A stretch of 64,000 nt of DNA from Sphingobacterium multivorum (GCF_900457465.1 NZ_UAUU01000002.1:620001-684000); one strand, 5' to 3'; numbered from the stretch's first letter, positions 16,738-28,107 are shown. Program-made: numbers and translations. The notes: generated by a model not told the origin, from the sequence alone.

Positions 16738-16777
16738 AAAAGAAAATGGATAATTAATTATCCATTTTCTTTTTTTA
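16736..16777 (+). terminator. Intrinsic terminator of the cytochrome/DsrE/binding-protein operon
   Basis: AAAAAAGAAAATGGATAA and TTATCCATTTTCTTTTTT pair around a short TTAA centre and end in a T tract. Confidence 0.85.
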
Positions 16778-16803
16778 CTTTAGGTCAAAATTAGTTGACT
16801 TGT

Positions 16804-17595
16804 ATGATCCTATTGCTCAAAAAACTCCATCGGTATTGGTATTTTATCAGCGTTCTACTTGTTTTTCTTCTGTTTTTCCCTTACATCTATTTTTTAGCAC
16901 GACGTCCCGAAAAAAATTATGCTCGGATTGCCCGTATGCGACGCTGGGTATCAGTTGGTGGTTCGGCCTTAGCTGGTGTATTTTTTAAGGTGAGCTATGA
17001 ATCAAAAATAGATTGGAACCGTTCCATGGTATTGTGTCCCAATCATACTTCGGTCTTGGATATAACAGCCCTTACCTACTTGTGCCCAGCTCCTTTTTCA
17101 TTTATTGGAAAAGCTTCCCTGCTTAAAAACCCGGTTACACGCATTTTTTTCAAAACAATAGATATCCCGGTCACAAGAAGAAGTAAAGTATCTTCTTTCA
17201 AGGCTTTTCAACGTGCCAATGAACTCGTCCGAAGCGGAAGAAGTGTGGTTATCTTCCCAGAAGGAAAAATCGACGATGGTTTCCCCCCAAAGATTCACGC
17301 ATTTAAATCCGGAGCCTTTCGAATTGCTATTCAGAATGACGTTCCCACAGTACCCATTATTATAGAAAATGCCTGGGATATCTTTTTCGATGACGGCTCG
17401 AAAAGAGGGTCTCGGCCGGGAATAGTTAAAATACATGTATTCAAGCCGATAGAGACTAAAGATTTTAACGATGATAATGCATCGGAACTAGAAAAAGTTG
17501 TATATGACAAAATGCATTCCTATTGGATTATGAAGAATAAATCGTATTTTCATAACCTAGAGAACCTCCAAAAAATATGTCAGGAAAGATCTTAA
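16804..17595 (+). CDS. 1-acyl-sn-glycerol-3-phosphate acyltransferase (PlsC-like)
   Basis: 263-residue membrane-associated acyltransferase that adds the second acyl chain in phospholipid synthesis. An N-terminal hydrophobic helix (about 11-33) is followed by motif I NHTSVLD (HX4D catalytic pair), the motif II region around residues 100-120 and motif III FPEGKI. I use the first ATG (16804) instead of the upstream TTG. The 3' end overlaps the ABC ATPase gene by 19 bases, so the two are co-transcribed and probably translationally coupled. Confidence 0.92.
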   Translation: MILLLKKLHRYWYFISVLLVFLLFFPYIYFLARRPEKNYARIARMRRWVSVGGSALAGVFFKVSYESKIDWNRSMVLCPNHTSVLDITALTYLCPAPFSFIGKASLLKNPVTRIFFKTIDIPVTRRSKVSSFKAFQRANELVRSGRSVVIFPEGKIDDGFPPKIHAFKSGAFRIAIQNDVPTVPIIIENAWDIFFDDGSKRGSRPGIVKIHVFKPIETKDFNDDNASELEKVVYDKMHSYWIMKNKSYFHNLENLQKICQERS

Positions 17596-18335
17596 TCGAA
17601 ATCAAGGATATTGCCAGAGAGTACCAAATTGGTGCAGAAACAATTCATGCCTTAAGCTCCGTTACACTCAACATCAATAAAGGAGAATTTGTTGCCTTAA
17701 TGGGGCCTTCAGGATCAGGCAAGTCCACGTTAATGAACATTCTCGGTTGTTTGGATACCCCTAGCCGGGGAGAATATATCCTCAACGGGATTAATGTGAG
17801 TGACATGACTGACGATGAACTCGCCGAAGTAAGAAACAAAGAAATTGGTTTTGTCTTTCAAACGTTTAACCTATTACCAAAGAATACAGCACTTGAAAAT
17901 GTTGCACTTCCCCTAATTTATGCGGGCTATAATAAAGTTAAACGTGAGGAAAAAGCTACTGCAGCATTGGAAAGTGTCGGCTTAGGACATCGTATGGATC
18001 ATAGGCCGAACGAGCTCTCAGGAGGACAACGACAACGTGTGGCTGTTGCAAGAGCGTTGATCAACGATCCATCCATTATACTTGCCGATGAGCCAACAGG
18101 AAACCTTGATACCAAAACGTCTATTGAAATTATGGGTCTACTGGAAGAAATTCACTCCAAGGGCAATACCATTATCCTAGTGACTCATGAAGAGGATATC
18201 GCATTACATGCACACCGTATTGTACGCATGCGAGATGGCTTGATCGAAAATGATTATCCAAATCCTGATATTAAATCCGTGTCCCCAAGACTTAATGCGT
18301 TAAACGAAAAGGGAAGTGATTTTGAGAATATCTAA
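17577..18335 (+). CDS. ABC transporter ATP-binding protein (MacB/LolD-type)
   Basis: 252-residue ATPase subunit with Walker [10 protein letters not shown] (43-51), Q-loop, signature LSGGQRQR, Walker [12 protein letters not shown] and the switch His in VTHEED. It belongs to the MacB/LolD/FtsE-like group that drives efflux or lipoprotein-release complexes together with FtsX-like permeases. No permease gene is nearby, so its partner is encoded elsewhere. It overlaps the acyltransferase gene and forms a two-gene operon with it. The C-terminal tail beyond residue 225 is longer than in typical LolD. Confidence 0.92.
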   Translation: MSGKILIEIKDIAREYQIGAETIHALSSVTLNINKGEFVALMGPSGSGKSTLMNILGCLDTPSRGEYILNGINVSDMTDDELAEVRNKEIGFVFQTFNLLPKNTALENVALPLIYAGYNKVKREEKATAALESVGLGHRMDHRPNELSGGQRQRVAVARALINDPSIILADEPTGNLDTKTSIEIMGLLEEIHSKGNTIILVTHEEDIALHAHRIVRMRDGLIENDYPNPDIKSVSPRLNALNEKGSDFENI

Positions 18336-18398
18336 AAATATTATAACGTTAAAAATCAACTACTTACATTAAAACCACAAAAATAACACGTGATTTAC

Positions 18399-18428
18399 TT
18401 GCTTAAGTTAAATTAAATCATAGTTTTG
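18399..18428 (+). promoter_or_regulatory. Promoter of the DUF2795-family gene
   Basis: TTG (18399-18401), a 19-base spacer, then TAGTTTTG (18421-18428): a full match to the Bacteroidota -33/-7 consensus. The start codon is 29 bases downstream. Confidence 0.65.
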
Positions 18429-18457
18429 CGAAAATAGAGAACTTAAATTGTTTTTAT

Positions 18458-18679
18458 ATGTATTGGACATTAGAATTAGCTTCGCATCTAGAAGATGCAC
18501 CATGGCCAGCAACAAAAGATGAATTAATCGATTACGCTATTCGTTCGGGTGCACCTGTTGAGGTGATTGAAAACTTACAATCTCTTGAGGACGATGGTGA
18601 GCCATATGAAAATATCGAAGAAATTTGGCCCGACTATCCAACAAAAGACGATTTCTTCTTCAATGAAGATGAATACTAA
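18458..18679 (+). CDS. DUF2795 family protein
   Basis: 73-residue acidic protein (about 20 Asp/Glu). I recognise the DUF2795-like pattern LASHLEDAPWPATKDELIDYAIRSGAP, repeated in many bacteria as a small helical domain of unknown function. The C-terminus is very acidic (KDDFFFNEDEY). It has its own promoter and terminator, so it is a stand-alone, probably well expressed transcript. Confidence 0.9.
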   Translation: MYWTLELASHLEDAPWPATKDELIDYAIRSGAPVEVIENLQSLEDDGEPYENIEEIWPDYPTKDDFFFNEDEY

Positions 18680-18684
18680 AAAAT

Positions 18685-18716
18685 AAAAAACGCCTTTTTA
18701 ATAAAGGCGTTTTTTA
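18685..18716 (+). terminator. Intrinsic terminator of the DUF2795-family gene
   Basis: AAAAAACGCCTTT and AAAGGCGTTTTTT pair around TTAAT and end in a T tract. Confidence 0.85.
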
Positions 18717-18809
18717 TTGAAAACATCCCCCTCTTTTCGGAGACACCTCAGTATGGTGTATACCGATTAGCTCCCGAGTTTTTTTATTCCCTGGTTTTAA
18801 TCCATTTAG

Positions 18810-19298
18810 ATGAAGCTAAGTCTTACAGATATGAAGATAAAATTAAAGCTGTTGTTGTTTCTATTGATTAGCTGTATGGTCAGCCAAAGCTTATTTGCTC
18901 AGGAACAACAAACATCCAATGAATATATTGTTGTTTTAAAAAGGTTTGTCCAACGTTTACATGATCCTAGTCTAGCTACTGATATTATACTAAGTCAAGA
19001 TCTAATCACATCAAAAAAACTAAACGAAGACCTGCAAGAATACTTATTGGCAAGCATCGATGAAATCAGGATAAATGTACAGAGCAAAAATATCAACCAA
19101 CTGGAATATCTTAGCTTTGCTCAAGCGGGAAGAAAAGAAACAAGTGATATCGATCTCGAAGGTATTGATCCACAACAAGTCTACTTTGTCAAATACCTCA
19201 AGCGTTTTGTATTTGCTGCCGTTATTCGTGATAGAAAAATAGCTTCTTTTACATTAGTCTCTAAAGGTAACAATAAGGCTCATTTTGTATTCTATTAA
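18810..19298 (+). CDS. Secreted hypothetical protein (DUF4783-like)
   Basis: 162 residues from the first ATG, or 155 from the second (18831), which would give a more standard signal peptide, MKIKLKLLLFLLISCMVSQSLFA. The mature part is a small alpha/beta domain (KRFVQRLHDPSLATDIILS; ITSKKLNEDLQEYLLAS; VYFVKYLKRFVFAAVIRDRKIASFTLVSKG). This reminds me of the cystatin-like/DUF4783 secreted proteins of Bacteroidota, but I do not recognise it securely. It is a single gene with no obvious partner. Confidence 0.75.
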   Translation: MKLSLTDMKIKLKLLLFLLISCMVSQSLFAQEQQTSNEYIVVLKRFVQRLHDPSLATDIILSQDLITSKKLNEDLQEYLLASIDEIRINVQSKNINQLEYLSFAQAGRKETSDIDLEGIDPQQVYFVKYLKRFVFAAVIRDRKIASFTLVSKGNNKAHFVFY

Positions 19299-19468
19299 TT
19301 TTCATCTTGTTTTCATCGCCCCCATTTTATCAGATACCTGCTCTTATAACCCTTAAATATCACGCTCAGGCTTACATAAATGCGCGCTTATCAGGTTTTA
19401 TTTTACAGCATATTTGTGAGCAATATTAAGCCAATGATGCTTTCTTAAAAATTTTTCAATAAAAACAC

Positions 19469-19499
19469 TTGCATTTTATAATTCTATCAACCATATTTG
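19469..19499 (+). promoter_or_regulatory. Probable promoter of the trp operon
   Basis: TTG at 19469-19471 and CATATTTG at 19492-19499 are 20 bases apart; there is one mismatch to TAnnTTTG. The leader-peptide ATG is 18 bases downstream. The rest of 19299-19468 shows nothing I can assign. Confidence 0.5.
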
Positions 19500-19516
19500 T
19501 ATTAATAAAAACAACA

Positions 19517-19564
19517 ATGATAACAACTGTCTCAAATAAAGCTTGGTGGTGGCACAACGAATAA
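19517..19564 (+). CDS. trpL: trp operon leader peptide
   Basis: A 15-codon reading frame reads MITTVSNKAWWWHNE and contains three consecutive Trp codons (19544-19552). It overlaps the first arm of a hairpin and is followed by a terminator just before trpD. Ribosome stalling at the Trp codons when Trp-tRNA is scarce would favour read-through, as in classical trp attenuation. A probable promoter (TTG 19469-19471, CATATTTG 19492-19499, 20-base spacer) lies upstream. It is far too short for standard gene calling. Confidence 0.85.
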   Translation: MITTVSNKAWWWHNE

Positions 19565-19647
19565 CGTTGTGGCAAATTCCTATTGCATTATTTGATTAAT
19601 ACGTCAAGATATGATGGGCTTGCCTAAATAAGGTAAGCCCTTTTTTT
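19551..19647 (+). promoter_or_regulatory. trp attenuator (pause hairpin plus terminator)
   Basis: Hairpin 1:2 is CACAACG / CGTTGTG, spanning the leader stop codon. The terminator is GGGCTTGCCT / AGGTAAGCCC (19616-19640, one G-U pair) followed by seven T. An alternative pairing of GGCAA (in arm 2) with TTGCC (in the terminator's 5' arm) can act as a short antiterminator. It ends 12 bases before the trpD start. The whole arrangement matches tryptophan attenuation by leader translation. Confidence 0.85.
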
Positions 19648-19659
19648 ATTTAAATTACC

Positions 19660-20649
19660 ATGAAAGAAATTTTAGCGCATTTATTTGAATACAAGACATT
19701 TTCTCGGCAAGAGGCCTACGAGATTCTAACCAACATTGCCATGGGCAAATATGACAGCCACCAAATTGCGGCATTTATGACCGCTTATGGTATGCGCAGC
19801 ATTCGCGTTGAAGAGCTTGGAGGGTTTAGGGATGCGATGTATGATTTATGTCTCAAACTGGATTTTGATGGTTATGATTTAATTGACCTTTGCGGTACAG
19901 GTGGGGATGGTAAAAATACCTTTAATATCTCGACAATAGCATCTTTTATCACAGCTGGGGCTGGTTACCATGTCGCAAAACACGGTAATATCGGGGTATC
20001 TTCGAGCTGTGGTTCTTCCAATGTCATGGAATATTTAGGCTATCAATTCAGCAACGATAAGGCTGAACTACAACGCCAGCTTGATGAAGCCAACATCTGT
20101 TTTCTCCATGCACCATTGTTTCACCCTGCAATGAAAACTGTTGCCCCGATACGTCGTGCATTGGGTGTTAAGACTTTCTTTAACATGTTAGGGCCATTGA
20201 CAAATCCTTCCAATCCTAGATTTCAGTCTGTTGGTGTATTTAGTTTAGAATTGGCAAGACTATATGGTTATTTATACCAAAACACCAACAAACAATATTC
20301 CATTATTCATGCTTTGGACGGTTATGACGAGATATCCATGACCGGTGATTTTAAGTTAATCAACAACCAAGGGGAAAATTACTACAACATGGAAGAGCTT
20401 GGTTTCACCCCAGTCTCAGCCCAGGAGCTGACAGGAGGTGAAACGATAGCGGATGCCGCCCACACATTCTTATCGATATTGAACAATCAGGGTACAGATG
20501 TGCAGAACAATGTTGTTTTGACCAATGCCGCATTTGCGATCAAGACCTTTAACCCCGAAAAATCTTTTGGCGACTGTTTTTATGAAGCAGAAGGTTCATT
20601 GATGGGAGGTAAAGCTTTACGAAGTTTCCAAAAACTAATCAAAAAATAA
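19660..20649 (+). CDS. trpD: Anthranilate phosphoribosyltransferase
   Basis: 329 residues; transfers phosphoribosyl from PRPP to anthranilate in the second step of the Trp branch. Hallmarks are DLCGTGGDGKNTFNIST (PRPP-binding glycine loop), VAKHGNIGVSSSCGSSNVMEYLG and PIRRALGVKTFFNMLGPLTNP. It is the first structural gene after the attenuator, and one base separates it from trpF. Genes for anthranilate synthase (trpE, trpG) and indole-glycerol-phosphate synthase (trpC) are not in this operon. Confidence 0.96.
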   Translation: MKEILAHLFEYKTFSRQEAYEILTNIAMGKYDSHQIAAFMTAYGMRSIRVEELGGFRDAMYDLCLKLDFDGYDLIDLCGTGGDGKNTFNISTIASFITAGAGYHVAKHGNIGVSSSCGSSNVMEYLGYQFSNDKAELQRQLDEANICFLHAPLFHPAMKTVAPIRRALGVKTFFNMLGPLTNPSNPRFQSVGVFSLELARLYGYLYQNTNKQYSIIHALDGYDEISMTGDFKLINNQGENYYNMEELGFTPVSAQELTGGETIADAAHTFLSILNNQGTDVQNNVVLTNAAFAIKTFNPEKSFGDCFYEAEGSLMGGKALRSFQKLIKK

Positions 20650-20650
20650 A

Positions 20651-21277
20651 ATGGCGGTCAAAGTAAAAGTTTGTGGTATGAAATATCCCGACAATATAAC
20701 CGCTGTAGCTTCCTTGGGCATCGATTATATGGGATTTATATTTTATGATCAATCCAAACGTTATGTTGGTCAAAGCTCCTCCGCATACATTAAGGAGCTT
20801 GACGGTCTAAGCAAAGTCGGCGTTTTCGTCAATGCTAGCCTCTCAGCAATTCTAGATAAAATAACTGAATTCCAACTAAATGTAATTCAATTGCATGGCG
20901 ATGAATCTGTCGAATTCTGTCTTGAATTGAAAGAAAAATCAGGGGTTATCATCTTGAAAGCCTTCGGAGTTGATCAAAACTTTGACTGGATACAGCTTGA
21001 TCCTTACGCTAAAGTTGTGGACTACTTTTTATTTGATACCAAAAGTAGTTCCTATGGTGGTACAGGAGTACAATTTGACTGGTCCCTATTGGACCAATAC
21101 AAACTTACTACCCCCTATTTTCTCAGCGGTGGTTTAGATCCCGAAAATATCAAAACAGCGCTAGAAAGAAATGATCCACGACTATATGCCCTGGATTTAA
21201 ATTCAAAATTTGAAGTAGAACCCGGCTTAAAAGATATTGCGCTATTAAGCCACAGTATAAATACAATTAAAAAATGA
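20651..21277 (+). CDS. trpF: Phosphoribosylanthranilate isomerase
   Basis: 208-residue TIM barrel carrying out the Amadori rearrangement of phosphoribosylanthranilate. It opens with VKVCGM containing catalytic Cys8; the general-acid Asp is in [15 protein letters not shown] near the end. GGTGVQFDW and SGGLDPENI are the phosphate-binding loops. It overlaps trpB by four bases (ATGA), indicating translational coupling. Confidence 0.95.
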   Translation: MAVKVKVCGMKYPDNITAVASLGIDYMGFIFYDQSKRYVGQSSSAYIKELDGLSKVGVFVNASLSAILDKITEFQLNVIQLHGDESVEFCLELKEKSGVIILKAFGVDQNFDWIQLDPYAKVVDYFLFDTKSSSYGGTGVQFDWSLLDQYKLTTPYFLSGGLDPENIKTALERNDPRLYALDLNSKFEVEPGLKDIALLSHSINTIKK

Positions 21278-22458
21278 GTATATATCAAGTCAATGAAAAA
21301 GGATATTATGGTCCCTTTGGAGGAGCCTATATCCCTGAGATGCTCTATCCAAATGTGAAAGAGCTACGTGAAGAATATCTCAAAATTATCGAAGAAGAGA
21401 GCTTTCAGGAGGAATTTAACCAACTGCTCAGCGATTATGTCGGACGTCCTTCTCCATTATATCATGCCAAGCGTCTATCTGAAAAATATGGAACTACGAT
21501 TTACTTAAAACGGGAGGATCTTAACCATACCGGAGCGCATAAAATCAACAATACCATTGGCCAAATTCTATTAGCGGAACGCCTGGGCAAAAAGCGCATC
21601 ATTGCGGAGACAGGCGCAGGACAGCATGGCGTAGCCACAGCGACCGTCTGTGCGCTCAAAGGTATACAATGTGCAGTGTACATGGGAGAAGTTGATATTC
21701 AACGTCAGGCTCCAAATGTAGCACGGATGAAAATGATGGGTGCCGAAGTTATTCCGGCAACATCAGGGTCCAAAACGCTAAAGGATGCTACCAATGAAGC
21801 TTTGCGAGATTGGATCAACAATCCTGTCGACACCCATTATATCATTGGGTCTGTTGTGGGACCACATCCTTATCCCGATATGGTTGCTCGCTTTCAGTCT
21901 ATTATTTCTGCCGAAACGAAAAAACAGCTCTTGACAAAAACAGGAAGAGAAAATCCAGATATTGTATTGGCCTGTGTCGGTGGAGGCTCCAATGCGGCAG
22001 GTATGTTCTATCATTACCTCGATGAAGAATCGGTTCAATTGTATGCCGTAGAGGCCGCTGGCCACGGTGTTGATTCAGGCGAATCCGCTGCTACAACAGC
22101 ATTAGGAAAAGAGGGAGTTTTACATGGAAGCCGATCTATACTTATGCAAACAGCGGATGGCCAGGTCATCGAACCTTACTCCATATCGGCGGGACTCGAT
22201 TATCCCGGTATTGGCCCCCAACACGCTTGGTTATTCAAATCCGGTAGAGGTAACTATGTCAGCGTAACTGACGACGAAGCGATGCGTGCAGGTCTTGAGC
22301 TTACGCGATTAGAAGGTATCATACCGGCTATTGAGAGTTCTCATGCGCTGGCTTATCTGGAAAAAATACCTTTTAAAGGCGATGAGACTGTCGTTGTCTG
22401 TCTTTCTGGACGTGGTGACAAGGATCTAGATAATTATATGAAATACTTTGATTTTTAA
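21274..22458 (+). CDS. trpB: Tryptophan synthase beta chain
   Basis: 394 residues; the PLP-dependent subunit joining indole and serine to make tryptophan. The PLP lysine is Lys90 in HTGAHKINN. The GGGSNAAG phosphate cup and the conserved [12 protein letters not shown] start are present. It forms the alpha2beta2 complex with the product of the next gene, three bases downstream. Full length, no anomalies. Confidence 0.97.
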   Translation: MSIYQVNEKGYYGPFGGAYIPEMLYPNVKELREEYLKIIEEESFQEEFNQLLSDYVGRPSPLYHAKRLSEKYGTTIYLKREDLNHTGAHKINNTIGQILLAERLGKKRIIAETGAGQHGVATATVCALKGIQCAVYMGEVDIQRQAPNVARMKMMGAEVIPATSGSKTLKDATNEALRDWINNPVDTHYIIGSVVGPHPYPDMVARFQSIISAETKKQLLTKTGRENPDIVLACVGGGSNAAGMFYHYLDEESVQLYAVEAAGHGVDSGESAATTALGKEGVLHGSRSILMQTADGQVIEPYSISAGLDYPGIGPQHAWLFKSGRGNYVSVTDDEAMRAGLELTRLEGIIPAIESSHALAYLEKIPFKGDETVVVCLSGRGDKDLDNYMKYFDF

Positions 22459-22461
22459 GGC

Positions 22462-23223
22462 ATGAATACAATTGAGAAAAAAGAAGGTACCCCCCTTTTA
22501 TCGATATATTTTACAGCTGGGTATCCAACATTGGACAGCACAATCCATATTGCAAAGAAATTGGAAGATGCCGGCGCGGACTTTCTGGAAATCGGTTTCC
22601 CTTATTCCGATCCAGTGGCAGATGGACCTGTCATTCAGCACAGTTCTGAAATTGCCTTGGCAAATGGTATGACTGTAGAAAAGTTATTTAATCAGTTGAA
22701 TGACCTGCGTAAGCATGTCAGTATCCCCGTATTTTTGATGGGCTACTTTAATCCTGTACTTCAATTTGGTGTGGAAAGATTCTGTGAAGCATGTAAAAAT
22801 GTAGGCGTTAATGGTGTCATTATACCCGACCTACCAATGGATGAATACGAAGAACTTTACAAAGAGACTTTCGAGAAAAATGGGATCGCCAATATATTCA
22901 TCGTAACACCGCAGACTTCTGAAGAACGCGTCAGAAAAATAGACAGCCTTTCTAGGAGCTTTATTTATTTACTTTCTTCCAATGCAACGACGGGTAAAAC
23001 ACTTGATGTTGGAGACGATACAGCAGCTTACTTTAAGCGGATACATGATCTCCAATTAAAAAATCCATTGATCGTTGGCTTCGGTATCTCCGATAAACCG
23101 ACCTTTCAAAAAGCAAGCAAGCATACGGCGGGTGCCATTATAGGTACTGCATTTGTAAAACGGTTAAAGGAACCGGATTATCTCGACCAAATCCCAGCAT
23201 TTATCTCGTCTATCAAAGCTTAA
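22462..23223 (+). CDS. trpA: Tryptophan synthase alpha chain
   Basis: 253-residue TIM barrel that releases indole from indole-3-glycerol phosphate and channels it to TrpB. The catalytic residues are Glu43 and Asp54 in LEIGFPYSDPVADGP; the phosphate loop VGFGIS is near residue 210. Last gene of the operon, followed by a long hairpin. Confidence 0.96.
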   Translation: MNTIEKKEGTPLLSIYFTAGYPTLDSTIHIAKKLEDAGADFLEIGFPYSDPVADGPVIQHSSEIALANGMTVEKLFNQLNDLRKHVSIPVFLMGYFNPVLQFGVERFCEACKNVGVNGVIIPDLPMDEYEELYKETFEKNGIANIFIVTPQTSEERVRKIDSLSRSFIYLLSSNATTGKTLDVGDDTAAYFKRIHDLQLKNPLIVGFGISDKPTFQKASKHTAGAIIGTAFVKRLKEPDYLDQIPAFISSIKA

Positions 23224-23259
23224 CCTACAGGCTAAAAATTAGCAAAGCCTTATTTTTTT

Positions 23260-23312
23260 AATAAGAGTTCGATCTAAAGTCTTTTTTCTTGGATCGAACT
23301 CTTATTTTTAAG
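23260..23312 (+). terminator. Terminator-like hairpin after trpA
   Basis: AATAAGAGTTCGATC (23260-23274) and GATCGAACTCTTATT (23292-23306) are perfect 15-base arms around a T-rich loop, followed by TTTTTA. It likely ends the trp operon. It lies about 50 bases from the IS left end and does not match the IS ends. Confidence 0.7.
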
Positions 23313-23361
23313 ACGGTTTTGAAAATGTATTTTTTCAAAGAGAATATCTTTGCTGCCTTAA

Positions 23362-24831
<1,470 letters not shown>

Positions 24832-24876
24832 TTAACCAAGCAATAGGCGGCCCGTCAAATCTATACTGATATAACC

Positions 24877-27338
24877 ATGGATACACGAAGAGATTTTTTA
24901 AAGAAAGCGGCTATGCTTGCCGGGGAGCATCTCTCTCCCATGTTATTCCATCCGCTATGCGAAGGCGATGGCTATTAATCCAGCATTGGGCAGCACCTTT
25001 TATGATGCCGAGCACGTCGTTTTATTAATGCAGGAAAACCGTTCATTTGATCATGCCTTTGGAACACTACGTGGTGTAAGAGGCTTCAATGACCCAAGAG
25101 CTATCCGTCAACCCAATCGAAATAAAGTATGGTTTCAGACGCAAAAATCCGGAGAAACATTTGCCCCCTTCCGATTGGATATCAAAGATTCAAAAGTTAC
25201 CTGGATGGGCTGTCTTCCGCACAACTGGACCGATCAAACCGACGCAAGGAATAAGGGTAAAATGAACAGATGGTTGGATGTAAAACATTCTGGATTTAAA
25301 GAATTTGCCGATCTACCGTTGACTATGGGACATTATACCCGTGAAGACATTCCTTTTTACTATTCTCTGGCAGACTCTTTCACAATCTGTGACCAACACT
25401 TTTGTTCGAGCATCACCGGCACGAATCCAAACCGGCTTTATTTCTGGACGGCCAATATCCGGGAAAATCTGACAGGAAAAGCCTTAGTTTGGAATGGAGA
25501 CTCCGAGTTTAGCGGGAAAGCAACATGGACCACTTTTCCCGAACGCCTTTCGGAATTAGGCGTAGACTGGAAAATCTATCAAAATGAAATTTCTTCAAGC
25601 AGTGCTGGTTATAGTGGAGAGGCAACAGCTGGCTCGCCAATTTTGGTTGTAATCCGATGGAGTACTTCCCACAATATCAAGTCAAATATCATCCCCGCTA
25701 TCGTCAGCTCCTAACTCTAAAAAAGAAGATCTCGAGCGCAAAATTAGCGAAACACCAGCTGCCGATGCACTTGAAGATTTAAAGAAAAATCTCAAGCATA
25801 TTCAAGAAGAATTACAGCGATATACAGCCGATAACTTTGAAAAGCTCGACGAGCGGACAAAAGATATTCATCGCCGTGCCTTTGTTAACAACAGTGCGCA
25901 GCCAGATTATATGGAATTGGAAACAATGCATTATCAAGAAGGAGGGCAACAGCGCGAGTTACAGATCCCTAAAGGAGATGTCCTGTATCAATTCAGAAAA
26001 GATGTTGAGGAGGGTAAACTTCCAACCGTATCTTGGTTAGCTCCGCCCCAGCTTTTTTCTGACCACCCCGATTCTCCTTGGTTCGGCGCATGGTATGTCA
26101 GCGAAATTATGGACATTCTCACCCAAAATCCAGAAGTTTGGAAAAAGACAATTTTTATACTTACCTATGATGAGAATGATGGGTATTTCGATCACTTTGC
26201 ACCCTTTACAGCACCAAACCCTGATGATACAGAAAGTGGAAAAGTATCCGAAGGAATAAACCCTGCGTTGGAATTTGTACGCCGCGATGAGCAATATTAT
26301 CCTGAAAGCGGCAGAGAAAGCAATATCGGTCTTGGCTATCGTGTACCGATGATTATTGCTTCTCCGTGGACCAGAGGCGGTTGGGTCAATTCACAAGTGT
26401 TTGACCATACCTCCAGTTTACAATTCCTGGAGAAGTTTATTAATCACAAAATCAATAAAAATATAAAAGAAACTAACATCAGCACTTGGCGGCGTACCGT
26501 ATGTGGAGACTTAACTTCAGCATTTAGACCCTATCATGGCGAAACCATGAACAAACCTATTGTGCTGGAGCGGGAACCTTTTATCCAAGAGATTCACCAA
26601 GCCAAGTTCAAAGGTCTTCCCATGGGGTTCAAAGCGCTTAGCGCAATGGAGATCAAACAAATAGAGCAAGACCCCGGCAGTTCACCCTATTTCCCAAAAC
26701 AAGAAAAAGGGCTTCGGGATTCATGTATCCTTCCTTATGAACTTTATGTGCATGGCGAATACCAATCCAAAGGGGATTACCTGGTCACATTTGAGGCTTC
26801 AGATAAAATTTTTGGCAAACAGGCCGCAGGCGCACCATTTACAGTTTACCATGCTGCTAGCTACAAAGGAGAAGTTGGAACCTCCAGAAATTATGCGGTT
26901 GCTCCAGGAGATTATGTAACAGACCATTGGCCGCTAGATGCCTTCGACAAAAGAATGTACCACCTCGAAATCCATGGTCCAAACGGATTTTATCGGGAAT
27001 TTAAAGGCGACGCGGATAATCCACATGTAAAGATCCGATGTACGTATGAAAAAAGTAAAAATGAAGCAGCATTTACTGGCCGTTTGTCTTTCTCCTGTAC
27101 AAACAATGGAAAAACAACCGAGCAACTTATTTTTGAGGATCTCAGCTATGGAAAAGAAAAAAGAAGTTTGCAACTTAAAGGTGGACAATCCATCACGATA
27201 CATTTTGAATTGGCTAAGCAAAACTATTGGTACGACTTCAGCCTTACTTGCAGTGGTTTTCTAAACTTCGAAGAACGATATGCAGGTCGTGTAGAGATTG
27301 GAAATGCCGGAAAAAGTGACCCTTTATTAAGCCGATAA
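24877..27338 (+). pseudogene. Phosphocholine-type phospholipase C, disrupted by four indels
   Basis: A roughly 820-codon gene for a secreted Tat-exported phospholipase C (phosphoesterase domain, then DUF756-type C-terminal domains). The start MDTRRDFLKKAAMLAG is a twin-arginine signal. Reading on requires four single-base insertions: in GGGG at 24922-24925, between GCTAT and GCG near 24958, near 25623 (restoring the family motif SWLANFGCNPMEYF) and in A6 at 25719-25724. With them, one protein reads through, including LMQENRSFDHAFGTLRGVRGF and PTVSWLAPPQLFSDHPDSPW. The uninterrupted parts are 24960-25620 and 25725-27338. Either a decaying gene beside an IS or a run of base-calling errors. Confidence 0.85.
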
Positions 27339-27345
27339 ACAACAC

Positions 27346-27381
27346 GAATGGGAGCATCTAGAAAATGTTCCCATTCTTATA
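27346..27381 (+). terminator. Intrinsic terminator after the phospholipase C gene
   Basis: GAATGGGAGCAT and ATGTTCCCATTC pair (one G-U) around CTAGAAA, followed by TTAT. The T tract is weak. Confidence 0.55.
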
Positions 27382-27470
27382 AAATCTTCCTTGAGTAGTT
27401 AAATTTAAGGGACTAATCTACATAGGCTGTTTCCCTGTAAAGTGCTCCTAAAAAGACTGAACATACTGTA

Positions 27471-27587
27471 CTATTCCTGTATACGGCGAGCCAGATGGTA
27501 AAATCCCTTGTACAATAGAATTGCCCCAACAATCAAAAAGATAGCTAGCAAATACGAGCTGACCGGATTGATAAATAATAAATTCAT
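27471..27587 (-). CDS. Possible 38-residue single-pass membrane protein
   Basis: A short minus-strand frame reads MNLLFINPVSSYLLAIFLIV, then GAILLYKGFYHLARRIQE. A hydrophobic helix (about 10-28) is followed by a basic amphipathic tail, typical of small membrane proteins. It is divergent from the Cys/His-rich gene at 27688. I see no clear promoter on its own strand. Support is compositional only; conservation in relatives would be needed. Confidence 0.4.
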   Translation of the reverse strand: MNLLFINPVSSYLLAIFLIVGAILLYKGFYHLARRIQE

Positions 27588-27674
27588 AACTTTGGTAAAT
27601 TTTAGTTTTTCATTTGTTACTACAAGTTATAACATTTATCCAAAATATTACAAAAAAAAATTACATATTTTCTT

Positions 27675-27682
27675 TATTTTTG
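27675..27682 (+). promoter_or_regulatory. Promoter -7 box of the HYC_CC_PP-type gene
   Basis: TATTTTTG matches TAnnTTTG and ends five bases before the ATG at 27688. An alternative -33/-7 pair is TTG 27568-27570 with TAACTTTG 27587-27594, which would give a roughly 90-base leader. Confidence 0.45.
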
Positions 27683-27687
27683 CTTCG

Positions 27688-28107
27688 ATGAAGAAAATTG
27701 CACTATTAATCGGCCTATTTTTCTATTTGCTCGCAGCAAGTGGTGCCTCAGTGCATCTTCATTTTTGCCAAGGGGAAACACAAAGTGTATCGTTATCGGA
27801 AAGCCATAATATCGCCTGCCCTCTGTGTGCCAAGTCTGCAAAAAAACAGCAGAAACACTGTCATGAAACAGGAAGCTGTAAAGATGTTAAGATCGAAGCA
27901 CAAAAGCTCGATAAATTCAGCAGAGTAACACAAAATCTTGATTTTAACCATTTTTCTCCTGCAATAATTACGCTTCATTGGATACTTAATTATTATCATT
28001 TCGCTGGGGAGGAAGACGATTTTTCTAAACTAACGTATACCGATTTTGCGAGCTACAATAGACAGAGCCCTCCTGTTTTTATTCTCAATCAAAATTTTAG
28101 AATTTAA
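27688..28107 (+). CDS. Cys/His-rich secreted protein (HYC_CC_PP family)
   Basis: 139 residues. I use the ATG at 27688 because it opens a signal peptide (MKKIALLIGLFFYLLAASG); the frame is open further upstream without sense. The mature part has HLHFCQGE, a CPLCAK pair and HCHETGSC, then ends with a QSPPVFILNQ element: the His/Cys, CC and PP pattern that names the HYC_CC_PP family of Bacteroidota. Such residues suggest metal binding, probably copper. It precedes a TonB receptor carrying an HMA domain, a pairing I regard as a metal-handling module. Function is inferred. Confidence 0.8.
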   Translation: MKKIALLIGLFFYLLAASGASVHLHFCQGETQSVSLSESHNIACPLCAKSAKKQQKHCHETGSCKDVKIEAQKLDKFSRVTQNLDFNHFSPAIITLHWILNYYHFAGEEDDFSKLTYTDFASYNRQSPPVFILNQNFRI

